Assembly: GCF_014931395.1 (NCBI RefSeq)
Contig: NZ_CP063120.1
Location: forward strand, 1,719,501-1,783,500
Direction: 5' to 3'
DNA: 64,000 nt
Source of the DNA: Haemophilus parainfluenzae
GTDB taxonomy: Bacteria > Pseudomonadota > Gammaproteobacteria > Enterobacterales > Pasteurellaceae
Shown here piece by piece: positions 1 through 8,450 of this stretch. The translations under genes were made by a program, and so were the position numbers. Under the pieces are notes generated by a model. The model searched no databases, had not been told where the DNA came from, and saw nothing but the letters and a program-made list of their open reading frames with translations. Numbering within the stretch: position 1 is the stretch's first letter; each line of letters opens with the position of its first letter.

Positions 1-2
1 CC

Positions 3-668
3 TTTAAAGAAAAATATTATTTAACGGATGAAGCTTTTGCTGAAATGCAACCTATTGATATGCCAAGCGAACGTAGCATTCAAAATTACCGTTCAACTTA
101 CAACGATATTCGGGATTGGCTACGTCGTCAAAAAGATGACGAGGAAAAAGCAAAATCGACCATTGATTGGGATGATGTGGTATTTGAAGTGGATTTATTA
201 AAATCCCAAGAAATCAATCTAGATTACATCTTAGAATTGATTTTTGAACACAACAAAAAAATGAAAAATAAAGCTGAACTGATTGATGAAATTCGAACCA
301 CAATCCGAGCGAGCCTAGGTAATCGAGCCAAAGAAAGTTTGATCGTAGATTTTATCAATCAAACTGACTTAGATAGCATAGTCGATAAAGCCGATATTAT
401 TGAATCTTTCTTCCAATTTGCCCAAAAAGAGCAACAGAAAGAAGCTGACGAATTAATTAGCAGTGAAGGGCTGAATATTGATGCCGCGAAGCGTTATATT
501 AACGTGTCCTTAAAACGCGGATATGCTAGCGAACAAGGTACGGATTTAAATGATGCCCTACCGAAAATGAGCCCGCTTAATCCGCAATATCTCACGAAAA
601 AACAAAGCATTTTCCAAAAGATTGTTGTCTTTGTTGAGAAATTTGTTGGGATTGGTGGCGAGGTTTAA
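3..668 (+). CDS. hsdR: Type I restriction enzyme R subunit, C-terminal fragment (5' end outside window)
   Basis: The reading frame is open from base 3, so the gene starts upstream of the window; 221 C-terminal residues are visible. They match the helical C-terminal part of HsdR, the ATP-dependent translocase/endonuclease subunit of type I restriction-modification enzymes, which contacts the HsdM/HsdS methyltransferase core. The visible part is charged and helical (for example [14 protein letters not shown]) and ends in a hydrophobic, glycine-rich tail ([12 protein letters not shown]). The nuclease and helicase motor motifs lie in the missing N-terminal portion. hsdM and hsdS would be expected just upstream. 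An intrinsic terminator follows 25 bp after the stop. Family assignment is from the C-terminal pattern only. Confidence 0.75.
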   Translation, partial: FKEKYYLTDEAFAEMQPIDMPSERSIQNYRSTYNDIRDWLRRQKDDEEKAKSTIDWDDVVFEVDLLKSQEINLDYILELIFEHNKKMKNKAELIDEIRTTIRASLGNRAKESLIVDFINQTDLDSIVDKADIIESFFQFAQKEQQKEADELISSEGLNIDAAKRYINVSLKRGYASEQGTDLNDALPKMSPLNPQYLTKKQSIFQKIVVFVEKFVGIGGEV

Positions 669-693
669 AAACTTAAACCGACTATATAGAATT

Positions 694-727
694 AAAAAGG
701 TGCAATCTATTGATTACACCTTTTTAT
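694..727 (+). terminator. Intrinsic terminator after hsdR
   Basis: AAAAAGGTG (694-702) pairs with CACCTTTTT (717-725), extended by AATC/GATT around a short loop and followed by a T-rich run. It lies 25 bp past the hsdR stop. The A-rich 5' arm means it could also serve the convergent gene ending at 748. Confidence 0.75.
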
Positions 728-747
728 TTTGTCAGTTTTATCTGAAA

Positions 748-1104
748 TTAGAACGTTAAAACTTTATCCGCCCATAATGTCCATTCAGAAACATCATCTA
801 AAGTACCAAGGGTCACGCCGTCAATTAATTTAGCATCTAATAAACCACGTGCTTTTACGCAGCTGGTACATAATTTAATTTCAGCACCTTGTGCCGCTAA
901 AATATCGATAAGTTGTTGGATATTGAAACCTTCATTTGGATTTTGCCCAGCAATACCGCATAAAATCGCATCAGAAAAGCAGAATAATTTAATATTCACA
1001 TCCTTGCTGTGCTCTTCCTTCATATTGATGGCGAAACGAACAGCGTTGAACGTTTTTTCTCCGCTATATGTGGAATCATTGACAATAAAAAGAATATTTT
1101 GCAT
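748..1104 (-). CDS. ychN: DsrE/YchN-family sulfur-relay-like protein
   Basis: This is a 118-residue cytoplasmic protein of the DsrE/DsrF/YchN fold. The N-terminus (MQNILFIVNDSTYSGEKTFN) gives the first beta strand and nucleotide-like loop. Cysteines sit in the conserved places: FCFSDAILCGIAGQ in the middle and KLCTSCVKARG late in the protein. DsrE-type proteins often carry persulfides on such cysteines, whereas YchN itself has no proven function. The length matches the family (about 117 aa). It is a single gene between terminators at 694-727 and 1137-1158. Family assignment is good; a sulfur-relay role is inferred. Confidence 0.8.
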   Translation of the reverse strand: MQNILFIVNDSTYSGEKTFNAVRFAINMKEEHSKDVNIKLFCFSDAILCGIAGQNPNEGFNIQQLIDILAAQGAEIKLCTSCVKARGLLDAKLIDGVTLGTLDDVSEWTLWADKVLTF

Positions 1105-1136
1105 AACGCACTCCTTGTTACAATACTATAAAAATG

Positions 1137-1158
1137 AAGGCGTAATAATTACGCCTTT
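1137..1158 (-). terminator. Intrinsic terminator after purine permease
   Basis: AAGGCGTAA (1137-1145) and TTACGCCTT (1150-1158) form a perfect 9-bp stem. On the minus strand it is followed by CATTTTTA. It lies just past the stop of the permease gene and upstream of the ychN-like gene. Confidence 0.75.
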
Positions 1159-1164
1159 ATGAAA

Positions 1165-2472
1165 TCAGCCAACCCAAACGAACTTGGCTACAAACAGTAA
1201 AGACACTACCCACACAGGGGCATTGACCTCGCGTATTCTACCTGTACATGCCTTCATGACGCAATAGCTAATAAAACCAAATGCGATACCTTCAGTTATT
1301 GAATAGGTAAATGGCATCATCGCAGCGGTGATAAAAGCAGGTGTTGCTTCAGTTAAATCATCCCAGTGTACACGAATAAGACTGGATGCCATTAAAATCC
1401 CCACATAAACTAAAGCTCCAGCTGTTGCATAAGCTGGTACGACACTAGCTAGTGGCGAGAAGAAAATAGTAAGTAAGAATAAAACACCAACTGTTACTGC
1501 TGTTAAACCTGTTCTACCGCCAACTGAAACCCCTGCACCACTTTCAATGTAGGTACTGATAGCGGATGTACCAATATAAGACCCTACTACCGCACTCACG
1601 CTATCTACATAAAGAGCTTGTTTCATTTTGGGGAAACGACCTTTTTCATCGCTAAAGCCCGCTTTATCAGTCACGCCTAATAAGGTGCCTGACGAGTCAA
1701 ATAAGTTGACTAAAAGGAAGGAGAAAATGATACCGAGTAATGCGGTATCTAACGCACCAGCAATATCCACTTTACCCACAACTGCACCTAAACTTGGTGG
1801 CATAGAAACAATGCCGTGGAAAGTGACTTGGTCATCAATTAAAAGCGCTAATCCAGTTACTACCGCGATAGAAATTAAAACACCAGAGAAAATATTACGT
1901 GCCGCTAGCACCACAATAATGAAAAAGCCTAACACACCGAGTAGAATTTTCGGATCATGTAAATTGCCTAATGCCACTAAGGTTGCAGGATTTGCTACAA
2001 CCAATCCCATATTTTTAAAGCCAATTAAGGCAATAAAGAAGCCTATGCCCGCACCGATTCCCACGCGAAGTGAAAGCGGAATAGACGCCATGAGCCAATA
2101 ACGGATTTGGAATAAGGTGAGAACAAATAAACCAATCGAGCCCCAGAAAATGGTACCCATGCCCACTTCCCAAGAATAACTAAGCTTGCCAACGACTACA
2201 TAAGCAAAGAACGCATTGAGTCCCATTGCAGGCGCAAGGGCGATAGGTAAATTACTGAATAATCCCATCGCAATGGTGCCCAGTGCAGCAATTAAACAAG
2301 TGGTCACGAAAACAACTTGTTTATCCATTCCTGCATCACCTAATACGGATGGGTTCACAAACACGATGTACACCATGGTAAAGAATGTCGTGATACCAGC
2401 GATAATTTCGGTTTTGGTGGTACTGCCCTTTTCTTTAATCGAAAAAAGGCGTTCAAGTAAAGATTGTTGCAT
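1165..2472 (-). CDS. NCS2 (AzgA-type) purine permease
   Basis: This is a 435-residue inner-membrane protein with about 12-14 hydrophobic segments. It belongs to the NCS2 nucleobase transporters, in the AzgA-like branch that imports adenine, guanine or hypoxanthine with protons. Family hallmarks are visible: the N-terminal TEIIAGITTFFTMVYIVFVNP, the APAMGLNAFFAYVVV stretch, LFDSSGTLLGV, and TSAISTYIESGAGVSVGGRTG near residue 305. The length is normal. The gene begins 18 bp after the usg-like gene on the same strand, so the two are probably co-transcribed, ending at the hairpin at 1137-1158. The exact purine cannot be read from sequence. Confidence 0.88.
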   Translation of the reverse strand: MQQSLLERLFSIKEKGSTTKTEIIAGITTFFTMVYIVFVNPSVLGDAGMDKQVVFVTTCLIAALGTIAMGLFSNLPIALAPAMGLNAFFAYVVVGKLSYSWEVGMGTIFWGSIGLFVLTLFQIRYWLMASIPLSLRVGIGAGIGFFIALIGFKNMGLVVANPATLVALGNLHDPKILLGVLGFFIIVVLAARNIFSGVLISIAVVTGLALLIDDQVTFHGIVSMPPSLGAVVGKVDIAGALDTALLGIIFSFLLVNLFDSSGTLLGVTDKAGFSDEKGRFPKMKQALYVDSVSAVVGSYIGTSAISTYIESGAGVSVGGRTGLTAVTVGVLFLLTIFFSPLASVVPAYATAGALVYVGILMASSLIRVHWDDLTEATPAFITAAMMPFTYSITEGIAFGFISYCVMKACTGRIREVNAPVWVVSLLFVAKFVWVG

Positions 2473-2490
2473 GTTTTTTCCTTAACTTAA

Positions 2491-3444
2491 TTAATAACCT
2501 TGGTGATAAATCGACTCAAGTAATTTCACACCTAATAAGGCGATATTGAAACGTTGCTCATCGGCAACCGTCCAAAATTCGATACCGTTTTCAACCGCAC
2601 TTTGTTGGCTAATATGTAGTTTTACGCTTTCTTCACCGTTTTCGTTTTCACCGTTAATCACGGGGGTAACAAGGCTATCGTGTAATTCAATCAATTCGCT
2701 TTGTTGTGGTTGGAAATCAAATTCATAATCTGAAAGTGCGGTCACTTTTTGCGCCATGCCGTAGAAGACAGGCACTTGAATTTGATGGAAAATAACACTG
2801 TCTAACTGCGGGAAGATTTTTTGTAATTGCAGATTTAAATTAGCTGCTTGTTGTGGAAACACATCAAAGGCAAAACGGGTTTCACCTTCTTCTAATGGCA
2901 TGCCGTTCAGTAAACGAGCAGTTTGTCCCGCAAGTTTATTTACGGTTTCCCCATCCGTATAAGAAGCGGGTAAAAGTGACGTTGCAAAGACTTGAGTTAA
3001 ATTCGTTTGTTGAATAATTGGTAGTAGAGATAAGGCTAATTGACTCACTTGCGGATCGGGCAGACTCACAATGTTACGTTGTCTTAATTCAGCCAGATTT
3101 TCTTCATTGATTGTCGGGACAACAACAGGAACATCAGACAATGCTGAGCAAATCCCTTTTAAATCAATCACCACACAGCCACTTTCTGCTGCTTGTGCTA
3201 ATAAAGGCGCTTGGTCAATTTGGCCTGCGAAGAAAAGATAATTAACGCTATCCCACTCAATCTCATCAGTGGCTAATTGAGCAACGGCTTTATTGCGAAA
3301 ACGCACCGCTTGCTCTTCTTCAAAAGGATAAATTTCTACGATAGAAATTTTGCCAACATCTAGCTCACTTTGTTCAAGTGCTTCGGCAATTTTTTCACAT
3401 AGATCAAATTCTGCTGCAATAGCAATATTTAGGCTTGCGTCCAT
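2491..3444 (-). CDS. usg: Usg, aspartate-semialdehyde dehydrogenase-like protein lacking the catalytic cysteine
   Basis: This 317-residue protein has the fold of aspartate-semialdehyde dehydrogenase (ASADH). The N-terminal Rossmann-like part begins MDASLNIAIAAEFDLCEKIAEAL, and C-terminal dimerisation features include HQIQVPVFYGMAQKVTALSDYE. Where ASADH carries its nucleophilic Cys in an N-C-T type motif, this protein reads TQVFATSLLPASY, with no cysteine. That matches Usg of E. coli, a non-catalytic paralogue of unknown role. A true asd gene should exist elsewhere in the genome. It is the promoter-proximal partner of the purine permease. Confidence 0.85.
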   Translation of the reverse strand: MDASLNIAIAAEFDLCEKIAEALEQSELDVGKISIVEIYPFEEEQAVRFRNKAVAQLATDEIEWDSVNYLFFAGQIDQAPLLAQAAESGCVVIDLKGICSALSDVPVVVPTINEENLAELRQRNIVSLPDPQVSQLALSLLPIIQQTNLTQVFATSLLPASYTDGETVNKLAGQTARLLNGMPLEEGETRFAFDVFPQQAANLNLQLQKIFPQLDSVIFHQIQVPVFYGMAQKVTALSDYEFDFQPQQSELIELHDSLVTPVINGENENGEESVKLHISQQSAVENGIEFWTVADEQRFNIALLGVKLLESIYHQGY

Positions 3445-3520
3445 TTTTCTCTCCGCTGTAAAATATTTTTAAACGATTCATTCTACAGAAAAAAGACGCA
3501 TAAATACATAAGGAAATCAG

Positions 3521-4000
3521 ATGACACCTGCAATTGATTTATTAAAGAAAAATAAAGTCCCTTTTACTCTCCATACTTATGATCATGATCCAAACAATAC
3601 CCATTTTGGTGATGAAGCCGCTGAAAAACTTGGACTTGATCCGCACCAATCCTTTAAAACACTTTTAGTCGCTGAAAATGGTGATCAGAAAAAATTGGCG
3701 TGTTTTGTACTTTCCACGGCAAATATGTTGAGTTTAAAGAAAGCAGCAAAAGCCATTGGTGTGAAAAAGGTTGAAATGGCCGATAAAGATGCGGCACAAA
3801 AAAGTACGGGATATTTAGTCGGTGGCATTAGTCCATTAGGTCAAAAAAAACGGGTAAAAACAGTGATAAATTCAACCGCACTTAATTTTGATACGATTTT
3901 TGTCTCAGGTGGAAAACGCGGATTAAGCGTCGAATTAGCGCCCCAAGATTTAGCTAAATTACTGAACGCCGAATTTGTCGATATTATTGACGAAGAATAG
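3521..4000 (+). CDS. ybaK: Cys-tRNA(Pro)/Cys-tRNA(Cys) deacylase YbaK
   Basis: This 159-residue protein is a trans-editing enzyme that hydrolyses cysteine mischarged on tRNA-Pro by ProRS. It belongs to the YbaK/EbsC family, structurally characterised in H. influenzae. The conserved lysine is present as K46 in [10 protein letters not shown]. The glycine-rich segment [14 protein letters not shown] lies near residues 99-112, followed by [12 protein letters not shown] in the C-terminal third. The length is exactly that of the family. A USS (ACCGCACTT, 3875-3883) is embedded in the coding sequence and encodes STAL. The gene is monocistronic, with a strong terminator 10 bp after the stop. Confidence 0.95.
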   Translation: MTPAIDLLKKNKVPFTLHTYDHDPNNTHFGDEAAEKLGLDPHQSFKTLLVAENGDQKKLACFVLSTANMLSLKKAAKAIGVKKVEMADKDAAQKSTGYLVGGISPLGQKKRVKTVINSTALNFDTIFVSGGKRGLSVELAPQDLAKLLNAEFVDIIDEE

Positions 4001-4009
4001 AAAAAGAAA

Positions 4010-4035
4010 AGCCCGAATGAATCGGGCTATTATTT
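4010..4035 (+). terminator. Intrinsic terminator after ybaK
   Basis: AGCCCGA (4010-4016) pairs with TCGGGCT (4022-4028), followed by ATTATTTTTAT. A preceding A-run (AAAAAGAAA) may let it work for the convergent fabA transcript too. Confidence 0.85.
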
Positions 4036-4060
4036 TTATATGATGTTGTGTTTATTTGAA

Positions 4061-4594
4061 TTAGAAACTTGATGTATCTTGGAATAAGCCAACTTTTAAA
4101 TCGGTTGCGGTGTAGATAACACGACCATCGACTTCTACTTCACCGTCGGCCATTCCCATTACTAATTTGCGATTAATTACGCGTTTCATATTGATACGGT
4201 AAACCACTTTTTTCGCGGTTGGTAAGATTTGTCCGGTAAATTTCACTTCACCTACGCCTAATGCACGGCCTTTACCTTTACCGCCTACCCAGCCAAGGAA
4301 GAAACCCACTAATTGCCACATCGCATCTAAACCTAAGCAGCCTGGCATGACTGGGTCACCGATAAAGTGGCAACCGAAAAACGGTAAATCTGGATGAATA
4401 TCTAATTCCGCTTCAATATACCCTTTACCAAACGCACCGCCGTCTTCGGTCATTTTTACAATGCGATCCATCATCAACATGGTTGGTGCTGGAAGTTGCG
4501 GGCCTTCTTTACCAAATAATTCACCACGACCAGAAGCTAATAAATCTTCATAAGTGTAGCTGCTTTTGATGTTGGGTGTACAGGTGTTTTCCAT
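4061..4594 (-). CDS. fabA: 3-hydroxydecanoyl-ACP dehydratase/isomerase FabA
   Basis: This 177-residue cytoplasmic enzyme introduces the cis double bond in type II fatty-acid synthesis by dehydrating 3-hydroxydecanoyl-ACP and isomerising the product to cis-3-decenoyl-ACP. The hotdog-fold active site is intact: catalytic H76 in [16 protein letters not shown] and D90 in [11 protein letters not shown]. The order fabA, Lon-like gene, matP is the same as in enterobacteria (fabA-ycbZ-matP), though fabA here is separated from the protease gene by a terminator. A partly palindromic site at 4677-4694 upstream is a possible operator. Confidence 0.97.
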   Translation of the reverse strand: MENTCTPNIKSSYTYEDLLASGRGELFGKEGPQLPAPTMLMMDRIVKMTEDGGAFGKGYIEAELDIHPDLPFFGCHFIGDPVMPGCLGLDAMWQLVGFFLGWVGGKGKGRALGVGEVKFTGQILPTAKKVVYRINMKRVINRKLVMGMADGEVEVDGRVIYTATDLKVGLFQDTSSF

Positions 4595-4676
4595 TCTTTA
4601 TTTCCTTGTATATATAGTTTTGCTTGATTACAAACAATAAGTGAAGATTCTATGGGGATTTATAAGAAATGTAAAC

Positions 4677-4694
4677 AGCGAACACTTGTTAGCT
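4677..4694. promoter_or_regulatory. Candidate FabR-like palindrome upstream of fabA
   Basis: AGCGAACACTTGTTAGCT is an imperfect 18-bp palindrome (7 of 9 base pairs symmetric) centred about 90 bp upstream of the fabA start. It resembles, from memory, the AGCGTAC/GTACGCT palindrome predicted for FabR (YijC) in front of enterobacterial fabA and fabB. It is a suggestion only, and I do not know whether this organism has a FabR. Confidence 0.3.
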
Positions 4695-4732
4695 CAACTT
4701 GTCGGATCAGTCAGTAAAATTCACATAAAAGA

Positions 4733-4760
4733 AAAGCGAACCCAAGGTTCGCTTTAAAGA
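4733..4760 (-). terminator. Intrinsic terminator after the Lon-like protease gene
   Basis: AAAGCGAAC (4733-4741) and GTTCGCTTT (4747-4755) form a 9-bp stem with a 5-base loop. On the minus strand it follows the protease stop directly and is succeeded by CTTTTATG. Confidence 0.75.
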
Positions 4761-4762
4761 AA

Positions 4763-6565
4763 TTAAGATTTAAAGAAATCTAACCAGTTTTTTTTCGGCG
4801 TTTCCGAACGGAAAGCAATTCGATTTTGAATTAAACGTGCAATAGGTTCTTTGCCTTTGGCATATTCTTCTTTCTCTTCTAATAAATCGCGGTCAAATAG
4901 AATCTTGGCTGTTTGATAAATATCTTCGACTTGATAAATAAAGAACTGTTCATTTTTCACAGCTTCAACCACTTCATCAGATAAGCTTAGTTGTTGAATT
5001 GTTGTCGCGGGAATAACCACCCCTTGTTTACCCGTCAAACCACGACGTTGGCAAATAGTGAAAAAGCCTTCAATTTTGTCATTCACGCCGCCTACTGCGT
5101 GCACCAAACCAAATTGGTCAATGGTACCGGTAATCGCAATATTTTGTGGCAACGGCAAATCAGATAACGCGCTGACCAATACGGAGAAAATAGCTAGAGA
5201 CGCACTATCACCATCAATTTCACCATAAGACTGTTCAAATACTAAAGACGCAGAAAATGGTAACTGTGATGGCAACTCTAAGATACTTGCCAAACAAGCT
5301 TCAGAAATCATCATGCCTTTACCGTGGAGGTTGCCGGCTAATTCATTTTTACGCTCCACATCCACGACTTCACCATCACCAAATTGCACTAAGCAACTGA
5401 TACGAGAAGGTTCACCGAAACAAACCGGAGTGCCTGGATATTCAATAACAGACAAGCCATTAATTTGCCCAACAATTTCACCGTTGGTTTCCACATAAAT
5501 TTGTTCATTGAGAATATCTGCATAAGTGCGTTCACGTAAGAAACCATGCTGTTCGTTCTTTTGTTTAAAAGCTTGCTCAAAATCAACCGCGCTTAAGGTT
5601 TGTTTTTGTGACAACGTCGCAGCGTTGAGTAACATTTCCGTTATTTTTAACGGTGAAATGTTAATTAAAAAGCGATCTTCACTCTCACGCACCAGTAACT
5701 GATAGAGTTTATTTAATGCAGTTAAATCTAAATCGAGCTCATATTTTGAGGCTAATGCCAACACATAATTAGCCCAATTTTCTTGTGTTTTCGGTTGTGC
5801 AACAGAATAATAGCTTTCAATTTCCGCGTAATCAGCCAAGCTATAAAGATCTTCTTCTAACTCACCTAAGGTCGCAATTTCAGTACGGTTGCCTAAAATC
5901 ACTACTTTTAAATTAAGTGGATAACTTGGAATATCGCAAGGCAAGGTTTTAAATGGATGGGCTGAATACCAATCAAAAGTTTGCGTTTGTAAAATATGTT
6001 TTAAGCGTTGCCATAAATCAAATTGGCTTAGCATCGTTGCTGCGCTCAAAATCAAAACGCCCCCATTGGCTTGATGGACTAAACCCGGCGTAAGCAAAAT
6101 ATCTTGCGAACTCGGATGAACACGCACACTACCAAAAAGGCTAAATTGATCGGCATGTAATGCCTTCAGCACATCACCTTGTGCGGCAAAATTATCAGCG
6201 AGAGATTGAGCTGGCTCGGTATAAATGTGAGGGAAAGAAAAAGAATCTCCCTGCTCAACCACATAATTCACCCCAAAAACTGACCGCTCTTTTGGCTGTT
6301 CTTGGCGAATAAGTTCTGCTAATAAATCGGCATATTCTGCTTGATCATCTGCTTTTAAAACTAACAAAGAACGACGAGGTTGTTTTAAGAATAAAGAAAT
6401 CGCTTTTGTGGCATGTTTTTGTAATGACCAAAAATCAGCCTTTTCAGCTGAAAGTTCAGTAATCGATAATTCTGGTTGTAAGGCTTGCCAATTTAAGGCT
6501 TGTTCCGAAGATGTTGAAGTCACGACATATCTCGCTTTAATTAAATTGGCGGTATTATCGCACAC
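4763..6565 (-). CDS. Lon-like (LonH/YcbZ-type) S16 peptidase
   Basis: This 600-residue protein has a degenerate AAA-like N-terminal half and a C-terminal S16 peptidase domain of the Lon family. The catalytic serine is in EIDGDSASLAIFSVLVSAL and the lysine of the Ser-Lys dyad in HAVGGVNDKIEGFF. An ATPase-like segment (HQANGGVLILSAATML) lies near residue 165. I see no classical Walker A motif, as expected for YcbZ-type proteins. The only in-frame start I can support is GTG at 6565, preceded by AGGA four bases upstream; no early ATG exists in frame. The gene lies between fabA and divergent matP, a neighbourhood also known in enterobacteria. Substrates are unknown. Confidence 0.82.
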   Translation of the reverse strand: MCDNTANLIKARYVVTSTSSEQALNWQALQPELSITELSAEKADFWSLQKHATKAISLFLKQPRRSLLVLKADDQAEYADLLAELIRQEQPKERSVFGVNYVVEQGDSFSFPHIYTEPAQSLADNFAAQGDVLKALHADQFSLFGSVRVHPSSQDILLTPGLVHQANGGVLILSAATMLSQFDLWQRLKHILQTQTFDWYSAHPFKTLPCDIPSYPLNLKVVILGNRTEIATLGELEEDLYSLADYAEIESYYSVAQPKTQENWANYVLALASKYELDLDLTALNKLYQLLVRESEDRFLINISPLKITEMLLNAATLSQKQTLSAVDFEQAFKQKNEQHGFLRERTYADILNEQIYVETNGEIVGQINGLSVIEYPGTPVCFGEPSRISCLVQFGDGEVVDVERKNELAGNLHGKGMMISEACLASILELPSQLPFSASLVFEQSYGEIDGDSASLAIFSVLVSALSDLPLPQNIAITGTIDQFGLVHAVGGVNDKIEGFFTICQRRGLTGKQGVVIPATTIQQLSLSDEVVEAVKNEQFFIYQVEDIYQTAKILFDRDLLEEKEEYAKGKEPIARLIQNRIAFRSETPKKNWLDFFKS

Positions 6566-6635
6566 TTCATCCTGAGTGAAAATCCGTTAGAAAAATCTAC
6601 TGGAAAAATTTATTTAAACAGCGTATATTTACGAG

Positions 6636-6661
6636 GTTACCACGTCACTAAAAAGTATAAT
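6636..6661 (+). promoter_or_regulatory. matP promoter: -10 TATAAT with overlapping matS-like site
   Basis: A perfect TATAAT (6656-6661) lies only 6 bases before the matP ATG (6668), so the predicted transcript would start at or next to the start codon. Directly upstream, GTTACCACGTCAC (6636-6648) matches the MatP target matS (GTGACRNYGTCAC) at 11 of 13 positions. No good -35 or Shine-Dalgarno sequence is visible. The arrangement suggests a leaderless transcript and possible autorepression. Confidence 0.4.
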
Positions 6662-6667
6662 AAAACG

Positions 6668-7117
6668 ATGAAATACCAAAAATTAGAAAACCAAGAAGCA
6701 AACTGGAAATGGATTTATCTTATTCGCAAACATCGCGAAGGGGAAAAAATTACCCGTTACGAAGAAAAAAGCTTAGAAGAAAGCAAAGTTCAAGAATTAA
6801 TAGAATGTCAGAATTATCCTGAAAAAATCGAGGAATGGATTAAAAATCACCTTTCTCTTGATTTACCTATTAAGCTTGATCAGGCTATTCGTGCAAGACG
6901 TAAACGCTTTTTTAATGCAGAAAAACAATCAACGAAGAAAAAGTCTATTGATTTAGAATATGGCGTTTGGCTTCGTTTGTCTAAATATTCAAGAAAAATG
7001 AAAATGACGCTTTCTGAAACCATCACTTATATGATTGATGAACGTGAAAGCAAAGCATTATATGAAAGCCAAATGACAGCGATGAAAGCTGGGTTGAAAA
7101 ATTTGCTTAATAAATAA
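6668..7117 (+). CDS. matP: Macrodomain Ter protein MatP
   Basis: This 149-residue DNA-binding protein organises the replication terminus macrodomain by binding matS sites and interacting with the divisome (ZapB). The N-terminal four-helix part (NQEANWKWIYLIRKHREGE) and basic linker (RARRKRFFNAEKQSTKKKSIDLEY) are typical. They are followed by the ribbon-helix-helix DNA-binding segment (VWLRLSKYSRKMKMTLSETITYMIDE) and a C-terminal coiled coil. The length matches the family. It is divergent from the Lon-like gene. No Shine-Dalgarno sequence is visible upstream of the ATG. Confidence 0.95.
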   Translation: MKYQKLENQEANWKWIYLIRKHREGEKITRYEEKSLEESKVQELIECQNYPEKIEEWIKNHLSLDLPIKLDQAIRARRKRFFNAEKQSTKKKSIDLEYGVWLRLSKYSRKMKMTLSETITYMIDERESKALYESQMTAMKAGLKNLLNK

Positions 7118-7124
7118 GATGAAA

Positions 7125-7152
7125 AAAAGCCAAGGCCGAAACCTTGGCTTTT
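7125..7152. terminator. Bidirectional terminator between matP and cspD
   Basis: AAAAGCCAAGG (7125-7135) and CCTTGGCTTTT (7142-7152) form a perfect 11-bp stem with a 6-base loop. The A-run on one side and T-run on the other fit termination from both convergent genes. Confidence 0.88.
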
Positions 7153-7177
7153 GATTATGCTAAATAGAGAAGATTTT

Positions 7178-7195
7178 GAAACGTTTTAGCGTTTC
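7178..7195 (-). terminator. Small hairpin just past cspD
   Basis: GAAACG (7178-7183) pairs with CGTTTC (7190-7195) two bases after the cspD stop. On the minus strand it is followed by AAAATCTTC, so the U-tract is poor. It could protect the 3' end rather than terminate. Confidence 0.35.
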
Positions 7196-7197
7196 GC

Positions 7198-7407
7198 CTA
7201 TTCCGCAATCGGAATAATTTTTGTGGCGTGAGATCCTTTGTCGCCGTGAATCACTTCAAATTGCACGCGTTGTCCCGCTTTCAATGAACGGTAACCATCC
7301 ATTTCAATTGCTGAATAATGTGCAAAGATGTCTGTATCCACGCCTTCTGCAGAAATAAATCCAAATCCTTTTGCGTTATTAAACCATTTTACTACACCAA
7401 TTTCCAT
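7198..7407 (-). CDS. cspD: Cold-shock-like protein CspD
   Basis: This is a 69-residue single cold-shock domain (OB fold) that binds single-stranded nucleic acid. Both RNP motifs are present: KGFGFI (RNP1) and DIFAHY (RNP2). The start is MEIGVVKWFNNAKGFGF. In E. coli, CspD is induced in stationary phase and inhibits replication initiation and elongation; which Csp paralogue this is functionally is less certain than the family. It is followed by strong hairpins and preceded by about 145 bp before the UPF0181 gene. Confidence 0.93.
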   Translation of the reverse strand: MEIGVVKWFNNAKGFGFISAEGVDTDIFAHYSAIEMDGYRSLKAGQRVQFEVIHGDKGSHATKIIPIAE

Positions 7408-7553
7408 AGTAGACCTCTATAGGCTTCGCCCTTAATACTTAAAAACAATAAGACTCATGCCTTATCACCTCAATTGGAAATATATTCAAACATTTTATTT
7501 TTTTATGCAACAAGGAAACTTTAAAAATGATACATTGATCACAAAAATTTTTA

Positions 7554-7721
7554 TTATTTACTATCATCAGAAGCCTCTTTCTCACCTTTTTGATGAATTT
7601 CACGCAATGCTTTTGCCACAATTTGAATGGCCTCACCGCTACTAATTCCTTGTGCAATTAATTCCTGAATTTGCTCTACTGCTTTTTGTTGCTGTTCGTG
7701 GGTTAAATTAATATCTAACAT
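7554..7721 (-). CDS. yoaH: UPF0181 (YoaH-type) small protein
   Basis: I read a 55-codon gene on the minus strand from ATG at 7721 to TAA at 7554. It begins [20 protein letters not shown] and continues [20 protein letters not shown], ending in an acidic/basic tail EKEASDDSK. This is the UPF0181 pattern (L-T-H-E-Q-Q-x-A-V and G-I-S-S-G-E-A-I), a conserved family of unknown function in gammaproteobacteria. It lies 12 bp downstream of truC on the same strand and is probably translated from the yqcC-truC transcript. Longer open frames overlapping it in other phases look like shadows. Confidence 0.88.
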   Translation of the reverse strand: MLDINLTHEQQQKAVEQIQELIAQGISSGEAIQIVAKALREIHQKGEKEASDDSK

Positions 7722-7733
7722 GATTTTTTCTCG

Positions 7734-8450
7734 TTAAATAGACCAATTAAATAATTCCATCACTTTCATCCATTGCTCATCTAAATTAGCTTTAATTTCA
7801 ATTTTTGTTGAATGGATAGGATGCTCAAAAATAAGTGTATCGGCATGTAAAAATAAACGCTGACAGCCTGAATGTTCCGTCAATGCACGATTTTGATGCA
7901 AATCACCATATTGTGTATCCCCTAAAATAGGATGAAAGATATGCTTCATGTGACGTCGTAACTGATGTTTCCTGCCTGTTTGAGGAATGAGTTTCACCAA
8001 GGAATATCTCGTGGTTTGATAACGCCCTACCGCATAAGGCATTTCCACAATGTTTAAGCCTTCATAATCCGTTACCGCCTCTTGAGGGGCTTTATCTTCT
8101 TGTGCGAACTTATCTGCAATCTTATCTAATTGGATTTTAAGAGGATAATCAATCTGCCCTTTTCCTTGCAAATACCCTCGCACAATCGCTAAATAAGATT
8201 TTTGCACCGTTTTCTGTTCAAATTGCTGACACATTAAATTCGCCATTTCACTATTTAAAGCAAACAGCAAAACACCTGATGTGGGGCGATCTAATCGATG
8301 AATAGGAAAAACATGCTGCCCGATTTGATCGCGCAAGGTTTGCATCACAAATTGCGTTTCATGAGTATCAAGCCAGCTACGATGTACCAACATGCCTGCA
8401 GGCTTATTAACGGCGACAAGATATTCGTCTTGATATAAGATCTCTAACAT
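7734..8450 (-). CDS. truC: tRNA pseudouridine(65) synthase TruC
   Basis: This 238-residue enzyme of the RluA family converts U65 in the T-stem of tRNA (tRNA-Ile1 and tRNA-Asp in E. coli) to pseudouridine. The catalytic aspartate is D54 in the family motif HRLDRPTSGVLLF. The second motif YSLVKLIPQTGRKHQLRRH lies near residues 148-166. Its start codon immediately abuts the yqcC stop (8451), so translation of the two is coupled. The UPF0181 gene follows 12 bp downstream. The yqcC-truC pair is conserved in E. coli. Confidence 0.95.
   Translation of the reverse strand: MLEILYQDEYLVAVNKPAGMLVHRSWLDTHETQFVMQTLRDQIGQHVFPIHRLDRPTSGVLLFALNSEMANLMCQQFEQKTVQKSYLAIVRGYLQGKGQIDYPLKIQLDKIADKFAQEDKAPQEAVTDYEGLNIVEMPYAVGRYQTTRYSLVKLIPQTGRKHQLRRHMKHIFHPILGDTQYGDLHQNRALTEHSGCQRLFLHADTLIFEHPIHSTKIEIKANLDEQWMKVMELFNWSI

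Noticed and set aside
2473..2490. A purine riboswitch upstream of the NCS2 permease
   Set aside because: Only 18 bp separate it from usg, too short for a riboswitch, and none is visible upstream of usg.
7439..7657. A 72-codon minus-strand frame overlapping the UPF0181 gene
   Set aside because: It runs in another frame through a recognisable UPF0181 gene (7554-7721) and into its 3' flank, with no ribosome site and no sensible protein pattern.
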